Positions 8,874-17,314 of a stretch of 64,000 nt of DNA are shown here, in pieces. Origin of the DNA: Microbacterium maritypicum (GTDB taxonomy: Bacteria > Actinomycetota > Actinomycetes > Actinomycetales > Microbacteriaceae). The stretch is taken from assembly GCF_008868125.1 (NCBI RefSeq), contig NZ_WAAQ01000001.1, positions 1,116,001-1,180,000 of the forward strand, written 5' to 3'. The number at the start of each line of letters is the position of its first letter. Positions within the stretch are counted from its first letter, which is position 1. Position numbers and translations under genes: made by a program. Under the pieces are notes generated by a model. It searched no databases, was not told the origin of the DNA, and saw only the letters and a program-made list of their open reading frames with translations.

Positions 8874-9194
8874 GTGACGTATGTGATCGCCCTCCCGTGC
8901 GTCGATGTCAAGGACCGCGCCTGCATCGACGAGTGCCCCGTTGACTGCATCTACGAGGGTGAACGCTCGTTGTACATCCATCCCGACGAGTGCGTCGACT
9001 GTGGTGCCTGCGAGCCGGTGTGCCCCGTCGAGGCCATCTACTACGAAGACGATCTGCCCGACGAATGGCAGGACTACTACAAGGCCAACGTCGAGTTCTT
9101 CGACGAGATCGGGTCCCCGGGCGGCGCCGCCAAGGTCGGCGTCTACTCGTTCGACCACCCGATCATCGCCGCTCTGCCGCCGCAGGGCGAGTAG
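8874..9194 (+). CDS. fdxA: Seven-iron ferredoxin
   Basis: A 106-residue electron carrier of the actinobacterial 7Fe type. Cysteines at 9, 17, 21, 25, 40, 43, 46 and 50 give one C-x7-C-x3-C-x3-C-P set and one C-x2-C-x2-C-x3-C-P set, which fits a [3Fe-4S] plus a [4Fe-4S] cluster. An acidic C-terminal extension follows ([11 protein letters not shown]). The dapC gene starts 10 bp downstream, an arrangement I recall as widespread in Actinobacteria; the two products are not known to act together. Likely partners are cytochromes P450 or ferredoxin reductases elsewhere. Confidence 0.96.
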   Translation: MTYVIALPCVDVKDRACIDECPVDCIYEGERSLYIHPDECVDCGACEPVCPVEAIYYEDDLPDEWQDYYKANVEFFDEIGSPGGAAKVGVYSFDHPIIAALPPQGE

Positions 9195-9203
9195 GCGCGC
9201 TTC

Positions 9204-10328
9204 GTGAGCGTCCGCGACCTCGCCGACTACCCGTGGGACGCCGTCGTCCCGTTCCGTGAGCGTGCCGAGAGGCACCAGGACGGGCTTATCGATCTGTCGG
9301 TCGGATCTCCCGTCGACCCGACCCCCGAGATCATCCGGCGTGCGCTGGCCGAGGCGACGGACGCCCATGCCTACCCGCAGACGGTCGGCACGCCGACGCT
9401 GCGCGAGGCCATCGTGGACTGGTACGCCCGACGCAGGGGAGTGCCCGACCTCCGCGTCGACAACGTGCTCCCGACGATCGGCTCGAAAGAGCTCGTCGCG
9501 CTGCTGCCCACTCTGCTCGGTCTGGGGGCCGGCGACATCGTCGTGCACCCGCGCGTGGCGTATCCGACCTACGAGGTCGGTGCGCGCGTCGTGGGGGCCA
9601 CGCCCCTGCCCGCCGATGACCCGCAGGACTGGCCGCAGGGCACCAAGCTCATCTGGATCAACACCCCGGGCAACCCGGACGGCCGCACCTGGACCGTGGA
9701 CGAGCTCGCCGCAGCCGTGAGCCGCGCCCGCGAGCTCGGAGCCGTCCTGGCGAGCGATGAGTGCTATGCCGAGCTGGGGTGGGACGGCGAGTGGGCGACC
9801 GAGCCGATCCCCTCGATCCTCGACCCGCGGGTGACCGGCGGAAGCCGTGCGAATCTGCTCAGCGTCTACTCCCTGAGCAAGCAGTCCAACCTCGCCGGAT
9901 ACCGTGCGGCGTTCGTGGCCGGCTGTGCGCGCATCGTGGGAGAGCTGCTCACGGCACGCAAGCACCTCGGGCTGATGCCGCCCGCACCGGTGCAGCACGC
10001 GATGGCTGTCGCTCTCGGAGACGATGAGCACGTCGCCGTGCAGAAGGAGCTCTACCGCACCCGTCGCGATGCCCTTCGTCCTGCGCTGGAGGCGGCGGGC
10101 TTCCGCATCGAGGGTTCCGAGGCGGGGCTGTACCTCTGGGCGACCGAGGGGCGCGACGCCTGGGAGTCGATGGCGCGACTCGCTGATCTCGGCATCCTCG
10201 CAGGCCCTGGGCCCTTCTACGGAGCCGACTCCGCACAGCACGTCCGGCTCGCACTCACCGCGCCGACCGCGCACGTCCGCGAGGCCGCGCGTCGACTCTC
10301 CACAACCGATATGGCAACCGATATGTAG
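9204..10328 (+). CDS. dapC: Succinyldiaminopimelate transaminase DapC
   Basis: PLP-dependent class I/II aminotransferase of 374 residues. It converts N-succinyl-2-amino-6-ketopimelate to N-succinyl-LL-diaminopimelate with glutamate as donor. Visible features are the N-terminal GSPVDPTP motif, NTPGNPDGR, the aspartate in DECYAEL and the PLP lysine in YSLSKQSNLAGYR. The actinobacterial DapC type is supported by position after fdxA and by dapD and dapE a few kilobases away. The GTG start at 9204 lies 10 bp after the fdxA stop. Confidence 0.95.
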   Translation: MSVRDLADYPWDAVVPFRERAERHQDGLIDLSVGSPVDPTPEIIRRALAEATDAHAYPQTVGTPTLREAIVDWYARRRGVPDLRVDNVLPTIGSKELVALLPTLLGLGAGDIVVHPRVAYPTYEVGARVVGATPLPADDPQDWPQGTKLIWINTPGNPDGRTWTVDELAAAVSRARELGAVLASDECYAELGWDGEWATEPIPSILDPRVTGGSRANLLSVYSLSKQSNLAGYRAAFVAGCARIVGELLTARKHLGLMPPAPVQHAMAVALGDDEHVAVQKELYRTRRDALRPALEAAGFRIEGSEAGLYLWATEGRDAWESMARLADLGILAGPGPFYGADSAQHVRLALTAPTAHVREAARRLSTTDMATDM

Positions 10329-10331
10329 GTT

Positions 10332-10353
10332 CCCTCCTCGGAGGGTCCTTCTG
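10332..10353 (+). terminator. Weak hairpin after dapC
   Basis: CCCTC-CTCG-GAGGG followed by TCCTTCTGTTT, directly after the dapC stop. The stem is short, so it is only a probable terminator. Confidence 0.4.
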
Positions 10354-10363
10354 TTTGGCGGAT

Positions 10364-10393
10364 GTCACAGTAGGCCTGTGTGACTACTAGGCT
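10364..10393 (+). promoter_or_regulatory. gltA promoter region with inverted repeat
   Basis: GTCACA (10364-10369) and TGTGAC (10379-10384) form an inverted repeat with a 9-bp spacer. A -10-like TAGGCT lies at 10388-10393, so the left arm falls where a -35 box would be (18-bp spacer). This is a plausible regulator site. The arms are in the opposite order to the CRP/GlxR site TGTGA-N6-TCACA. Confidence 0.45.
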
Positions 10394-10519
10394 GTAAAGG
10401 CGATTCGGTCGTGACCCGACCTGGCGCTTGAGCGCCGTGAGATCGCCAGTTCAGGCTTGATCAAGATCTTGTTCGACATCACCGCGACGAGCGGGGGCGG
10501 ACACAACGAGGAGGTCCGC

Positions 10520-11809
10520 GTGAGTGCAGCGGCAGACCAGACGGCGAAGCTGACGATCGGCGACACGACCGCCGAATTCCCGGTGCTGCGCGGCACGGCA
10601 GGGCACGACAGCATCGATTTCTCGACGCTGACCCGACAGACCGGATACACCGGCCTGGACTACGGTTTCGTGAACACGGCCTCCACGAAGTCCGAGATCA
10701 CCTTCATCGACGGTGACAAGGGCATCCTGCGGTATCGCGGCTATCCGATCGAGCAGCTCGCGGGCTCCACCAGCTACCTCGAGGTCGCCTGGCTCCTCAT
10801 CTACGGCGAGCTGCCGTCCGCCTCCGAGCTCGCGGAGTTCGACGAGAAGATCCGTCGTCACACGCTGCTGCACGAAGACCTCAAGCGCTTCTTCTCGGCC
10901 CTGCCGCACACGGCGCACCCCATGTCGGTGCTGTCCTCGGCCGTCGCCGCCCTCTCGACCTACTACGAGGGGCAGACAGACCCGCACAACCCGGAGCACG
11001 TCGAGCTGAACATGGTGCGCATGCTCGCCAAGCTCCCCGTGATCGCGGCCTACGCGCACAAGAAGAGCGTCGGCCAGGCGTTCCTCTACCCGGACAACTC
11101 GCTGAGCTTCGTCGACAACTTCCTGAAGCTGAACTTCGGTGTGCACAGCGAGGAGTACGAGGTCAACCCGGTGATGTCGAAGGCTCTCGAGCTGCTCCTC
11201 ATCCTGCACGAGGACCACGAGCAGAACGCCTCCACGTCCACGGTCCGTCTGGTGGGCTCCACCGGCGCGAACCAGTTCGCGTCGGTCTCCGCCGGCATCC
11301 AGGCTCTCTCCGGCCCGCTCCACGGTGGTGCCAACGAGGCCGTGCTGACCATGCTCGGTCAGATCCGCGACTCCGGTCAGAGCGTCGCTCGCTTCGTCGA
11401 GCGCGTGAAGAACAAGGAAGAGGGCGTGAAGCTGATGGGCTTCGGCCACCGGGTCTACAAGAACTACGACCCTCGCGCCAAGCTCGTCAAGGAGGCCGCC
11501 GACGAGGTGCTCTCCTCCCTGGGCGTCACCGACCCTCTGCTCGACCTCGCGAAGGAGCTCGAGGAGCTCGCGCTGGCCGACGACTACTTCCGCGAGCGTC
11601 GCCTGTACCCGAACGTCGACTTCTACACCGGCGTCATCTACAAGGCCATGGGCTTCCCGACGCGCATGTTCACGGTGCTGTTCGCGATCGGCCGTCTGCC
11701 GGGCTGGCTCGCGCAGTGGCGTGAGCTGCAGCTCGACCCGCAGACCAAGATCGGTCGCCCGCAGCAGCTGTACACAGGAGCGCCCGAGCGTTCCTTCCCG
11801 ACGCGCTGA
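10520..11809 (+). CDS. gltA: Citrate synthase
   Basis: Condenses oxaloacetate and acetyl-CoA to citrate at entry to the TCA cycle. It is 429 residues, the length of type II (Gram-negative/actinobacterial) citrate synthases. Active-site elements are visible: His in LHGGANEA, His in GFGHRVYK and the NVDFYTG aspartate, with the N-terminal small domain typical of hexameric NADH-sensitive forms. GTG 10520 is preferred over an in-frame TTG at 10457 because AGGAGG stands at 10509-10514. A leader of about 120 nt separates the likely promoter from the start. Confidence 0.97.
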   Translation: MSAAADQTAKLTIGDTTAEFPVLRGTAGHDSIDFSTLTRQTGYTGLDYGFVNTASTKSEITFIDGDKGILRYRGYPIEQLAGSTSYLEVAWLLIYGELPSASELAEFDEKIRRHTLLHEDLKRFFSALPHTAHPMSVLSSAVAALSTYYEGQTDPHNPEHVELNMVRMLAKLPVIAAYAHKKSVGQAFLYPDNSLSFVDNFLKLNFGVHSEEYEVNPVMSKALELLLILHEDHEQNASTSTVRLVGSTGANQFASVSAGIQALSGPLHGGANEAVLTMLGQIRDSGQSVARFVERVKNKEEGVKLMGFGHRVYKNYDPRAKLVKEAADEVLSSLGVTDPLLDLAKELEELALADDYFRERRLYPNVDFYTGVIYKAMGFPTRMFTVLFAIGRLPGWLAQWRELQLDPQTKIGRPQQLYTGAPERSFPTR

Positions 11810-11811
11810 GT

Positions 11812-11865
11812 CCAGACGAGAAAGCGCCCCTTCCGCACGACGGAGGGGGCGCTTTCGTCGTCTGG
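11812..11865 (+). terminator. Intrinsic terminator after gltA
   Basis: Long hairpin: CCAGACGA (11812-11819) and AAAGCGCCCC (11821-11830) pair with GGGGCGCTTT (11846-11855) and TCGTCTGG (11858-11865), with a small bulge between the two stem sections. Confidence 0.85.
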
Positions 11866-11912
11866 CAGCGACGCGGTGGATTCGGATTCCCGGCATTCGT
11901 CGCGGGGAAACG

Positions 11913-11951
11913 GCACGGCGCCCCCTCCGACGAGCGGAGAGGGCGCCGTGC
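11913..11951 (-). terminator. Intrinsic terminator of the DEAD-box gene
   Basis: GCACGGCGCCC (11913-11923) pairs with GGGCGCCGTGC (11941-11951). On the minus strand it is followed by CGTTTCC. It lies just beyond the helicase stop. Confidence 0.8.
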
Positions 11952-11977
11952 TGAGCTGAAGTCAGCGGCTCGAGTGT

Positions 11978-13357
11978 TCAGCGACCCTGCGAGCTGCGGC
12001 CGCCCTGACGGGAGCCGCTCTGCGTGGAGTAGCCACCACCTGCGCCCGTGCCGGAAGCACCGGCGCGGGGACGACGACGGCGACGCGACGGCGGGTTGGC
12101 CGCTCCGCTCTTCTCGCCGCCTGCCGGGCGCTGCTTGGAGGACTGGCGCTGCTGCTGCGGAGCCTGCACGGGGGCCGGGCGCACATGCGCTGCGCGCTCG
12201 GGCACCAGCGCGGTGACGGCCGCTGTGGTGACGTCTTCCAGCGGAGCCGAGATGGCGGCCTTGCGCAGGAGATCCTTGACGTCGCGGCGCTGCTCGGGGA
12301 GCACGACGGTCACGACGGTGCCCGCGGCACCCGCACGCGCGGTGCGGCCGGAACGGTGCAGGTACGCCTTGTGCTCGACGGGCGGGTCGACGTGGACGAC
12401 GAGGTCGACGTTGTCGACGTGCACGCCGCGCGCCGCGACGTCGGTCGCCACGAGCACGCGCACTCCGCCGTCTTCGGGAGCGGCGGAGAAGGCGCCGAGG
12501 TTGCGCTCGCGCGCATTCTGCGACAGGTTGCCGTGCAGGTCGACGGCGGGGATCCCCGCGGCGGTGAGCTGCTTCGCGAGCTTCTTCGCCTGGTGCTTGG
12601 TGCGGGTGAAGAGGATGCGGCGACCGGTGCCCGAGGCGAGCTCGCGCACGAGGGCGGTCTTGTTGTCGGTGGAGTCGACGACCAGCACACGGTGGGTCAT
12701 CTCGCCGACGGGCACGCTCTCCTCGTCGACCTCGTGGCTGACCGCGTTCGAGAGGAAGCGGCGGGCGAGGGTGTCGATGCCGCGGTCCAGGGTCGCGCTG
12801 AACAGCAGACGCTGTCCACCGGCCGGGGTCGCGGTGAGGATGCGGGTGACGCCGGGCAGGAAGCCGAGGTCGGCCATGTGATCGGCCTCATCGAGCACGG
12901 TGACCTCGATCGCGCTCAGGCGAACCACCTGCTGCTTCATGAGGTCTTCGAGTCGACCGGGGCAGGCCACGACGATGTCGACGCCGCCGCGCAGAGCCTG
13001 CTCCTGCGGACGCTGGCTGACGCCGCCGAAGACGGTCGTGACGCGCAGGCCCGCGGCCTCGGCGAGAGGTGCGATGGTCGCGGCGATCTGCGTCGCGAGC
13101 TCACGCGTGGGGGCGAGGACGAGTCCGCGCGGAAGGCCGGCACGGCGCTGTCCGCCGGAAGCGGCGAGGCGCGCGACGAGCGGCAGGGCGAAGGCGATGG
13201 TCTTGCCGCTGCCCGTGCGTCCGCGACCCAGGAGGTCGCGTCCGGCGAGGGAATCGGGAAGGGTGTCGCGCTGGATGGCGAACGCCTCGGTCTTGCCGGA
13301 ATCGGCGAGAACGGCGGCGAGCTCGGCGGGAACGCCGAGTTCAAGGAAAGTAGACAT
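11978..13357 (-). CDS. DEAD-box RNA helicase
   Basis: ATP-dependent RNA helicase of 459 residues. In order: the Q-motif region near FAIQRDTLP, Walker A GRTGSGKT (about 46-53), PTRELA, DEAD (VLDEADHM), SAT (FSATL), and the C-terminal helicase domain with HRSGRTARAG. A basic, low-complexity tail rich in Arg, Ser and Gly follows and probably binds RNA. It is a paralogue of the RhlE-like gene at 28589-30109. A CGGAG ribosome-binding site overlaps an 11-bp repeat and the stop of a possible leader ORF, which suggests translational coupling. Confidence 0.95.
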   Translation of the reverse strand: MSTFLELGVPAELAAVLADSGKTEAFAIQRDTLPDSLAGRDLLGRGRTGSGKTIAFALPLVARLAASGGQRRAGLPRGLVLAPTRELATQIAATIAPLAEAAGLRVTTVFGGVSQRPQEQALRGGVDIVVACPGRLEDLMKQQVVRLSAIEVTVLDEADHMADLGFLPGVTRILTATPAGGQRLLFSATLDRGIDTLARRFLSNAVSHEVDEESVPVGEMTHRVLVVDSTDNKTALVRELASGTGRRILFTRTKHQAKKLAKQLTAAGIPAVDLHGNLSQNARERNLGAFSAAPEDGGVRVLVATDVAARGVHVDNVDLVVHVDPPVEHKAYLHRSGRTARAGAAGTVVTVVLPEQRRDVKDLLRKAAISAPLEDVTTAAVTALVPERAAHVRPAPVQAPQQQRQSSKQRPAGGEKSGAANPPSRRRRRPRAGASGTGAGGGYSTQSGSRQGGRSSQGR

Positions 13358-13362
13358 GCAGA

Positions 13363-13556
13363 AACTCCGTCAGCGCCCGAATGAAGGGCGCGAGATAAAG
13401 GGGTGAGGTGGGCGACGGCGCAGGAATTGCGCATCGGTTCGCCGTTCGAAAGGCCAGCTGATGCTGGTGGTGGGAGCGGTTCCGCTCGCTTCGGTCCTCG
13501 GAGACCCCGTGACGACGACGATGTTACGAGACCGGCGGTACACGCAACTCCGTCAG
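13363..13556 (-). repeat. Duplicated 11-bp ribosome-binding-site block
   Basis: CTGACGGAGTT on the minus strand occurs at 13363-13373 and 13546-13556. Each copy precedes a start codon: the helicase ATG and the leader-ORF GTG. The 183-bp period covers the leader ORF. Confidence 0.55.
13370..13543 (-). CDS. Possible 57-residue leader peptide upstream of the DEAD-box helicase
   Basis: An open frame from GTG (13541-13543) to TGA (13370-13372) encodes an arginine-rich 57-residue peptide (begins MYRRSRNIVVV, ends SRPSFGR). It has its own ribosome-binding site, CGGAG, four bases before the GTG, and a TAGACT box at 13555-13560 just upstream. Its stop directly adjoins the CGGAG of the helicase, 12 bp before that ATG. 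The two ribosome-binding sites share the same 11 bp. I recognise no homologue; it may be a regulatory uORF, or non-coding leader that is open by chance. Confidence 0.35.
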   Translation of the reverse strand: MYRRSRNIVVVTGSPRTEASGTAPTTSISWPFERRTDAQFLRRRPPHPFISRPSFGR

Positions 13557-13652
13557 TCTACCAGTGCGTGCATGCCGTCGGCCGCATGTCGACTTCCGCG
13601 CGGGTCGTCGGCCGCCTGCAGGAGCGGGGCAGGCGTGCCCTGGGCTGCGTTC

Positions 13653-14606
13653 TCAGGCGTGCAGCGCCTCGTTCAGCGTCACTCCCACACCGGCGCGACG
13701 CACGGCCTCCACCGCACCGCTGAGCGAGTTCCGGCGGAAGAGCACCCCATCGTGACCGGAGAGCTCGGCCCCCTTCACGCTCTTGCGTGCGCCATCGGCG
13801 GTTACGGGCCCGTCGACGAGGACGATCTTGGTGCCGGCCGTGACATAGAGCCCGGCCTCGACGACGCAGTCGTCACCGAGCGAGATGCCGATGCCGGCGT
13901 TCGCGCCGAGCAGCGTGCGGGCTCCGATCGACACGCGGTGCGTTCCGCCGCCGGAGAGGGTGCCCATGATCGACGAGCCTCCGCCGATGTCGCTGCCGTC
14001 GCCGACCACAACGCCCTGCGAGATGCGTCCTTCGACCATCGACGCGCCCAGCGTGCCGGCGTTGAAGTTGACGAACCCCTCGTGCATGACGGTCGTGCCG
14101 GGGGAGAGGTACGCGCCCAGACGCACACGGGAGGCGTCGGCGATGCGGACGCCGGAAGGCTGCACGTAGTCGGTCAGGCGGGGGAACTTGTCGAGCCCCT
14201 GCACCTGGATGCCGGCGCGCTGGAGGTGCGGGCGCAGGCGAGCGGCATCCGCGGGAAGGACGGGGCCGGCGTTGGTCCAGGCCACGTTCGGAAGGTGCCC
14301 GAAGATGCCGTCCAGATTCAGCTCGTTGGGACGCACCACCAGATGGGAGAGTGCGTGCAGACGCAGGTAGGCGTCCGCGGTCGACGCCGGAGCGGCGTCG
14401 AGGTCGATCTCCAGCTGCACGACCTCGAGCGTGACGTTCCGCCGTTCGTCGGGCCCGGCGAGGGGCTCGAGTGCGGCGATGGCGACGGTGACCTCGTCGG
14501 AGGTGGAGGCGCCTGTCCGCACCTCGGGGTACCACGCATCGAGGACGGTGCCGTCCCCGGCGATCGTGGTGAGTCCGATACCCCATACAGTGCGTGCGTC
14601 GCTCAT
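13653..14606 (-). CDS. dapD: Tetrahydrodipicolinate N-succinyltransferase DapD
   Basis: Transfers succinyl from succinyl-CoA to tetrahydrodipicolinate, the entry to the succinylase branch of diaminopimelate/lysine synthesis. The 317-residue protein has an N-terminal alpha/beta region and a left-handed beta-helix of hexapeptide repeats (from about residue 165), including the segments [10 protein letters not shown] and [16 protein letters not shown]. Length and sequence fit the actinobacterial DapD type, not the shorter E. coli type. It is divergent from dapE, with 65 bp between the starts, both showing -10 boxes six bases from the start. Confidence 0.95.
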   Translation of the reverse strand: MSDARTVWGIGLTTIAGDGTVLDAWYPEVRTGASTSDEVTVAIAALEPLAGPDERRNVTLEVVQLEIDLDAAPASTADAYLRLHALSHLVVRPNELNLDGIFGHLPNVAWTNAGPVLPADAARLRPHLQRAGIQVQGLDKFPRLTDYVQPSGVRIADASRVRLGAYLSPGTTVMHEGFVNFNAGTLGASMVEGRISQGVVVGDGSDIGGGSSIMGTLSGGGTHRVSIGARTLLGANAGIGISLGDDCVVEAGLYVTAGTKIVLVDGPVTADGARKSVKGAELSGHDGVLFRRNSLSGAVEAVRRAGVGVTLNEALHA

Positions 14607-14612
14607 CCCTCC

Positions 14613-14618
14613 ACGCTA
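14613..14618 (-). promoter_or_regulatory. -10 box of dapD
   Basis: TAGCGT on the minus strand, then GGAGGG and ATG. The six-base spacer doubles as a Shine-Dalgarno-like sequence. Confidence 0.55.
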
Positions 14619-14659
14619 TCGCCCCCGAGGGATGGCGACGTCACTCGTGACGGGGTAAG

Positions 14660-14665
14660 TAGTCT
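14660..14665 (+). promoter_or_regulatory. -10 box of dapE
   Basis: TAGTCT, then TGACCC and the ATG at 14672. No ribosome-binding site is present, so leaderless initiation is likely. Confidence 0.55.
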
Positions 14666-14671
14666 TGACCC

Positions 14672-15745
14672 ATGGTGCTCGATCTGACCGTGTCCTCCGT
14701 CGACCTCACCCGTGCGATCTGCGATATCCCGAGCGTCTCCGGTGAGGAGAAGAGCTTGGCCGATGCGATCGAGGCAGCGGTGACGCCGTTGGAGCACCTC
14801 GACGTCTTCCGTCACGGGAACACGATCGTCGCCCGCACCGACCGCGGCCGGGCACAGCGCGTCGCGATCGCCGGTCACATCGACACCGTGCCGATCAACG
14901 CGAACCTGCCGACCCGCGACATCGAGATCGACGGGGTGCACTATCTCTGGGGGCGCGGCACCGTCGACATGAAGGCGGGCACCGCCGTGCAGCTGAAGCT
15001 CGCGGCCGAACTGACCGACCCCGCGATCGACATCACGTGGATGTGGTACGACAACGAGGAGATCGAGGCTTCGAAGAACGGCCTCGGATTGCTCGCCGCC
15101 GTGCGCCCCGATCTCTTCGAGGCCGACTTCGCGATCCTGGGGGAACCGTCCAACGGCGAGGTCGAGGGCGGGTGCAACGGCGCTCTCCGCGCGCTCGTGC
15201 GCACGAGCGGCGTGCGCGCCCACAGCGCACGCGCCTGGATCGGCGAGAACGCGATCCACCGCGCCGCGCCCATCCTCACCCGGCTGGCGGAGTACCGCGC
15301 CAAGGAGGTGCTGGTCGAGGGGCTGCTGTACCGCGAGAGCTTGAGCGCGGTGCGCATCGCGGGTGGAGTCGCGGGCAACGTGATCCCGGACGCGTGCGAG
15401 GTCGAGGTCAACTACCGGTTCGCGCCGAGCAAGTCGGCGGCCGACGCCGAGGCCCATCTGCGTGGAGTCCTCGCCGGCTTCGACATCGAGATCACGGATG
15501 CCGCCGAGGGTGCGCGTCCCGGCCTCGACGCCGAGATCGCGAAGCAGTTCGTGGCCGCCGTCGGCGCAGAGCCCCGGCCGAAGTACGGCTGGACCGACGT
15601 CGCACGCTTCTCCGCGCTCGGGATCCCCGCGGTGAACTACGGCCCCGGCGACCCGCATCTCGCCCACCACGATGAGGAGCGCGTTCCCCTCGCGCAGATC
15701 GACGCCGTGGAGCGGGGCCTTCGCGCATGGCTCACGTCGCGCTGA
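14672..15745 (+). CDS. dapE: Succinyl-diaminopimelate desuccinylase DapE
   Basis: Zinc-dependent M20-family hydrolase that cleaves N-succinyl-LL-diaminopimelate to LL-diaminopimelate and succinate. At 357 residues it has the expected length. Metal and catalytic positions are visible: His in AGHIDTVP, Asp in GRGTVDMKAG, the Glu pair in DNEEIE, and the C-terminal His in HLAHHDE. A central dimerisation domain carries GGVAGNVIPD. Its 3' end overlaps the next gene by 19 bp. Confidence 0.95.
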   Translation: MVLDLTVSSVDLTRAICDIPSVSGEEKSLADAIEAAVTPLEHLDVFRHGNTIVARTDRGRAQRVAIAGHIDTVPINANLPTRDIEIDGVHYLWGRGTVDMKAGTAVQLKLAAELTDPAIDITWMWYDNEEIEASKNGLGLLAAVRPDLFEADFAILGEPSNGEVEGGCNGALRALVRTSGVRAHSARAWIGENAIHRAAPILTRLAEYRAKEVLVEGLLYRESLSAVRIAGGVAGNVIPDACEVEVNYRFAPSKSAADAEAHLRGVLAGFDIEITDAAEGARPGLDAEIAKQFVAAVGAEPRPKYGWTDVARFSALGIPAVNYGPGDPHLAHHDEERVPLAQIDAVERGLRAWLTSR

Positions 15746-16944
15746 GCATCGCACGCCGCTGGGCGATGGCACCGGTCGCGCTGCGTGTGGCGGTCATCTA
15801 CCTCGGCGCACGGGCCGTCACGACGGCGTTCCTGCTCATCGCCGCTTCGCTGTCGACCTCGTCCTCGCGTTTCGGCGCGGGGGCCGGGCTCATCGACTTC
15901 GTCCTCGGCTGGGATGCGCAGTGGTACTGGCTGGTCGCCGAGAACGGATATCCGAGCGAGCTGCCGCTCTCGGACACGGGCGACGTGGTCGAGAACCCCT
16001 GGGCGTTCATGCCGGTGTTCGCATATGCGGCCAAGGGCATCGGGTTCGTGCTCGGGTCCTGGGGCGCCGGGGCTCTCCTGCTGTCACTCGTGGCGGGGTA
16101 CCTGGCCTGTCTCGCGCTTCATCGTCTGCTTCGCGAGCGTCTCGGGAACTCGGCGGCGATGTGGGCCGTGGTGTTCTTCGCCGCCGGGCCGATCGCGGCG
16201 ATGTTCCAGGTCGGCTATGCCGAGACCCTGTTCCTTCTGCTGCTGTTCCTGGCCCTCGATGCGACGATCCGGCGCAGGTACGCCTGGTTGTACATCCTCA
16301 TCCCGGTGATGGCCTTCACCCGCCCGGGGATCCTCGCCTTCGCCCTCTATCTGGGCCTGCACGGTGTCCTGCGCTGGATCCGGCGCGCACAGGATCCGCT
16401 CCCGGGACGCGAGATCGCGCACATCCTCGCTCTCGGCGCCCTCGCGACCGCGTCCGGCTTCGCCTGGCAGGCGATCGCGGGAATCGTCACGGGAGACCCC
16501 GGTGCGTATCTCGCGACCGAACTCGCGTGGCGTCAGCATTGGATCACCGGCGGTGTCGAGGGGTTCATCCCGTTCGAGGGATGGGTCCAGGCGTCGCAGT
16601 TCTGGTTCGCGCTCTGGGGGATGCCGCAGTGGTGGGGACCGCTCGTACTCGCCGTGCTGGTCATCGGCGCGTCTGCAGCGCTCCTGTTCTCCCCGCAGGT
16701 GCGGGCTCTCGGCGCGGATCTTCGGCTGTGGAGTGCGAGCTACCTGCTGTATCTGCTCGCCGTCTTCTTCCCGCAGTCGAGCACCTTCCGTCTGCTCTTG
16801 CCCCTCAGCCCGCTCTGGGGTGCGGTCGCCGTGCCTCGATCACGCCTCTGGCGCATCGGGGTGCTGGCCGCATGTCTGGTCGGACAATGGTTCTGGATCT
16901 ACCACGTATATGCGCTCGGGAGCACGTTCTGGCAGGTGCCGTGA
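15727..16944 (+). CDS. PIG-V-like integral membrane glycosyltransferase
   Basis: A 405-residue protein with about ten transmembrane helices. The first extracytoplasmic loop holds LGWDAQWYWLVAENGYP, close to the conserved WD-x-x-W/HY region of PIG-V/GT-C mannosyltransferases, with the likely catalytic aspartate. Such enzymes use polyprenyl-phosphate sugars to glycosylate lipids or proteins outside the membrane. ATG 15727 overlaps dapE by 19 bp; ATG 15766 would avoid the overlap and is a possible alternative. The acceptor is unknown. Confidence 0.8.
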   Translation: MAHVALSIARRWAMAPVALRVAVIYLGARAVTTAFLLIAASLSTSSSRFGAGAGLIDFVLGWDAQWYWLVAENGYPSELPLSDTGDVVENPWAFMPVFAYAAKGIGFVLGSWGAGALLLSLVAGYLACLALHRLLRERLGNSAAMWAVVFFAAGPIAAMFQVGYAETLFLLLLFLALDATIRRRYAWLYILIPVMAFTRPGILAFALYLGLHGVLRWIRRAQDPLPGREIAHILALGALATASGFAWQAIAGIVTGDPGAYLATELAWRQHWITGGVEGFIPFEGWVQASQFWFALWGMPQWWGPLVLAVLVIGASAALLFSPQVRALGADLRLWSASYLLYLLAVFFPQSSTFRLLLPLSPLWGAVAVPRSRLWRIGVLAACLVGQWFWIYHVYALGSTFWQVP

Positions 16945-17038
16945 TCGTGAAGCTCGAGCCAATTGTTGCTCCGTGACCTCCAGGTCCCGGTGACACCCGA
17001 TAAACTCATCCCATACCACCGGAGGAAAGGGAGCCACG

Positions 17039-17212
17039 ATGGCAGCGATGAAGCCGAGGACCGGAGACGGGCCTATGGAAGCCGTGAAAGAAGGACGACT
17101 CATCATCGTGCGCGTTCCGCTCGAAGGCGGCGGCCGCCTGGTCGTCTCTGTGAACGACGCCGAGGCCAAGGAGCTTCACGACGTGCTTGCCGCCGTCGTG
17201 GCACCGGCCTGA
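17039..17212 (+). CDS. DUF3117 family small protein
   Basis: A 57-residue cytoplasmic protein (begins MAAMKPRTGDGPMEAVKEGR) with the conserved actinobacterial DUF3117 pattern: basic start, RLIIVRVPLEGGGRLVVSV, then an acidic helix ending HDVLAAVV. A strong GGAGGAAAGGGAG ribosome-binding site precedes the ATG and a near-perfect terminator follows. I recall the M. tuberculosis relative as Rv1211, described as calmodulin-like; that function is not evident here. Confidence 0.9.
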   Translation: MAAMKPRTGDGPMEAVKEGRLIIVRVPLEGGGRLVVSVNDAEAKELHDVLAAVVAPA

Positions 17213-17240
17213 TCGACCTGGGTCCGCTTCAGCGGATCCG

Positions 17241-17275
17241 AAAGGGCGGTGGATCCTCGGATCCACCGCCCTTTT
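17241..17275 (+). terminator. Intrinsic terminator after DUF3117 gene
   Basis: AAAGGGCGGTGGATC pairs with GATCCACCGCCCTTT around a CTCG loop and is followed by TCG. The A-run on the left allows it to work for the converging methyltransferase gene as well. Confidence 0.88.
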
Positions 17276-17314
17276 CGTGTGCGAACGGTGCCTGTGCCCT
17301 GCGAGGTTCGTGCG

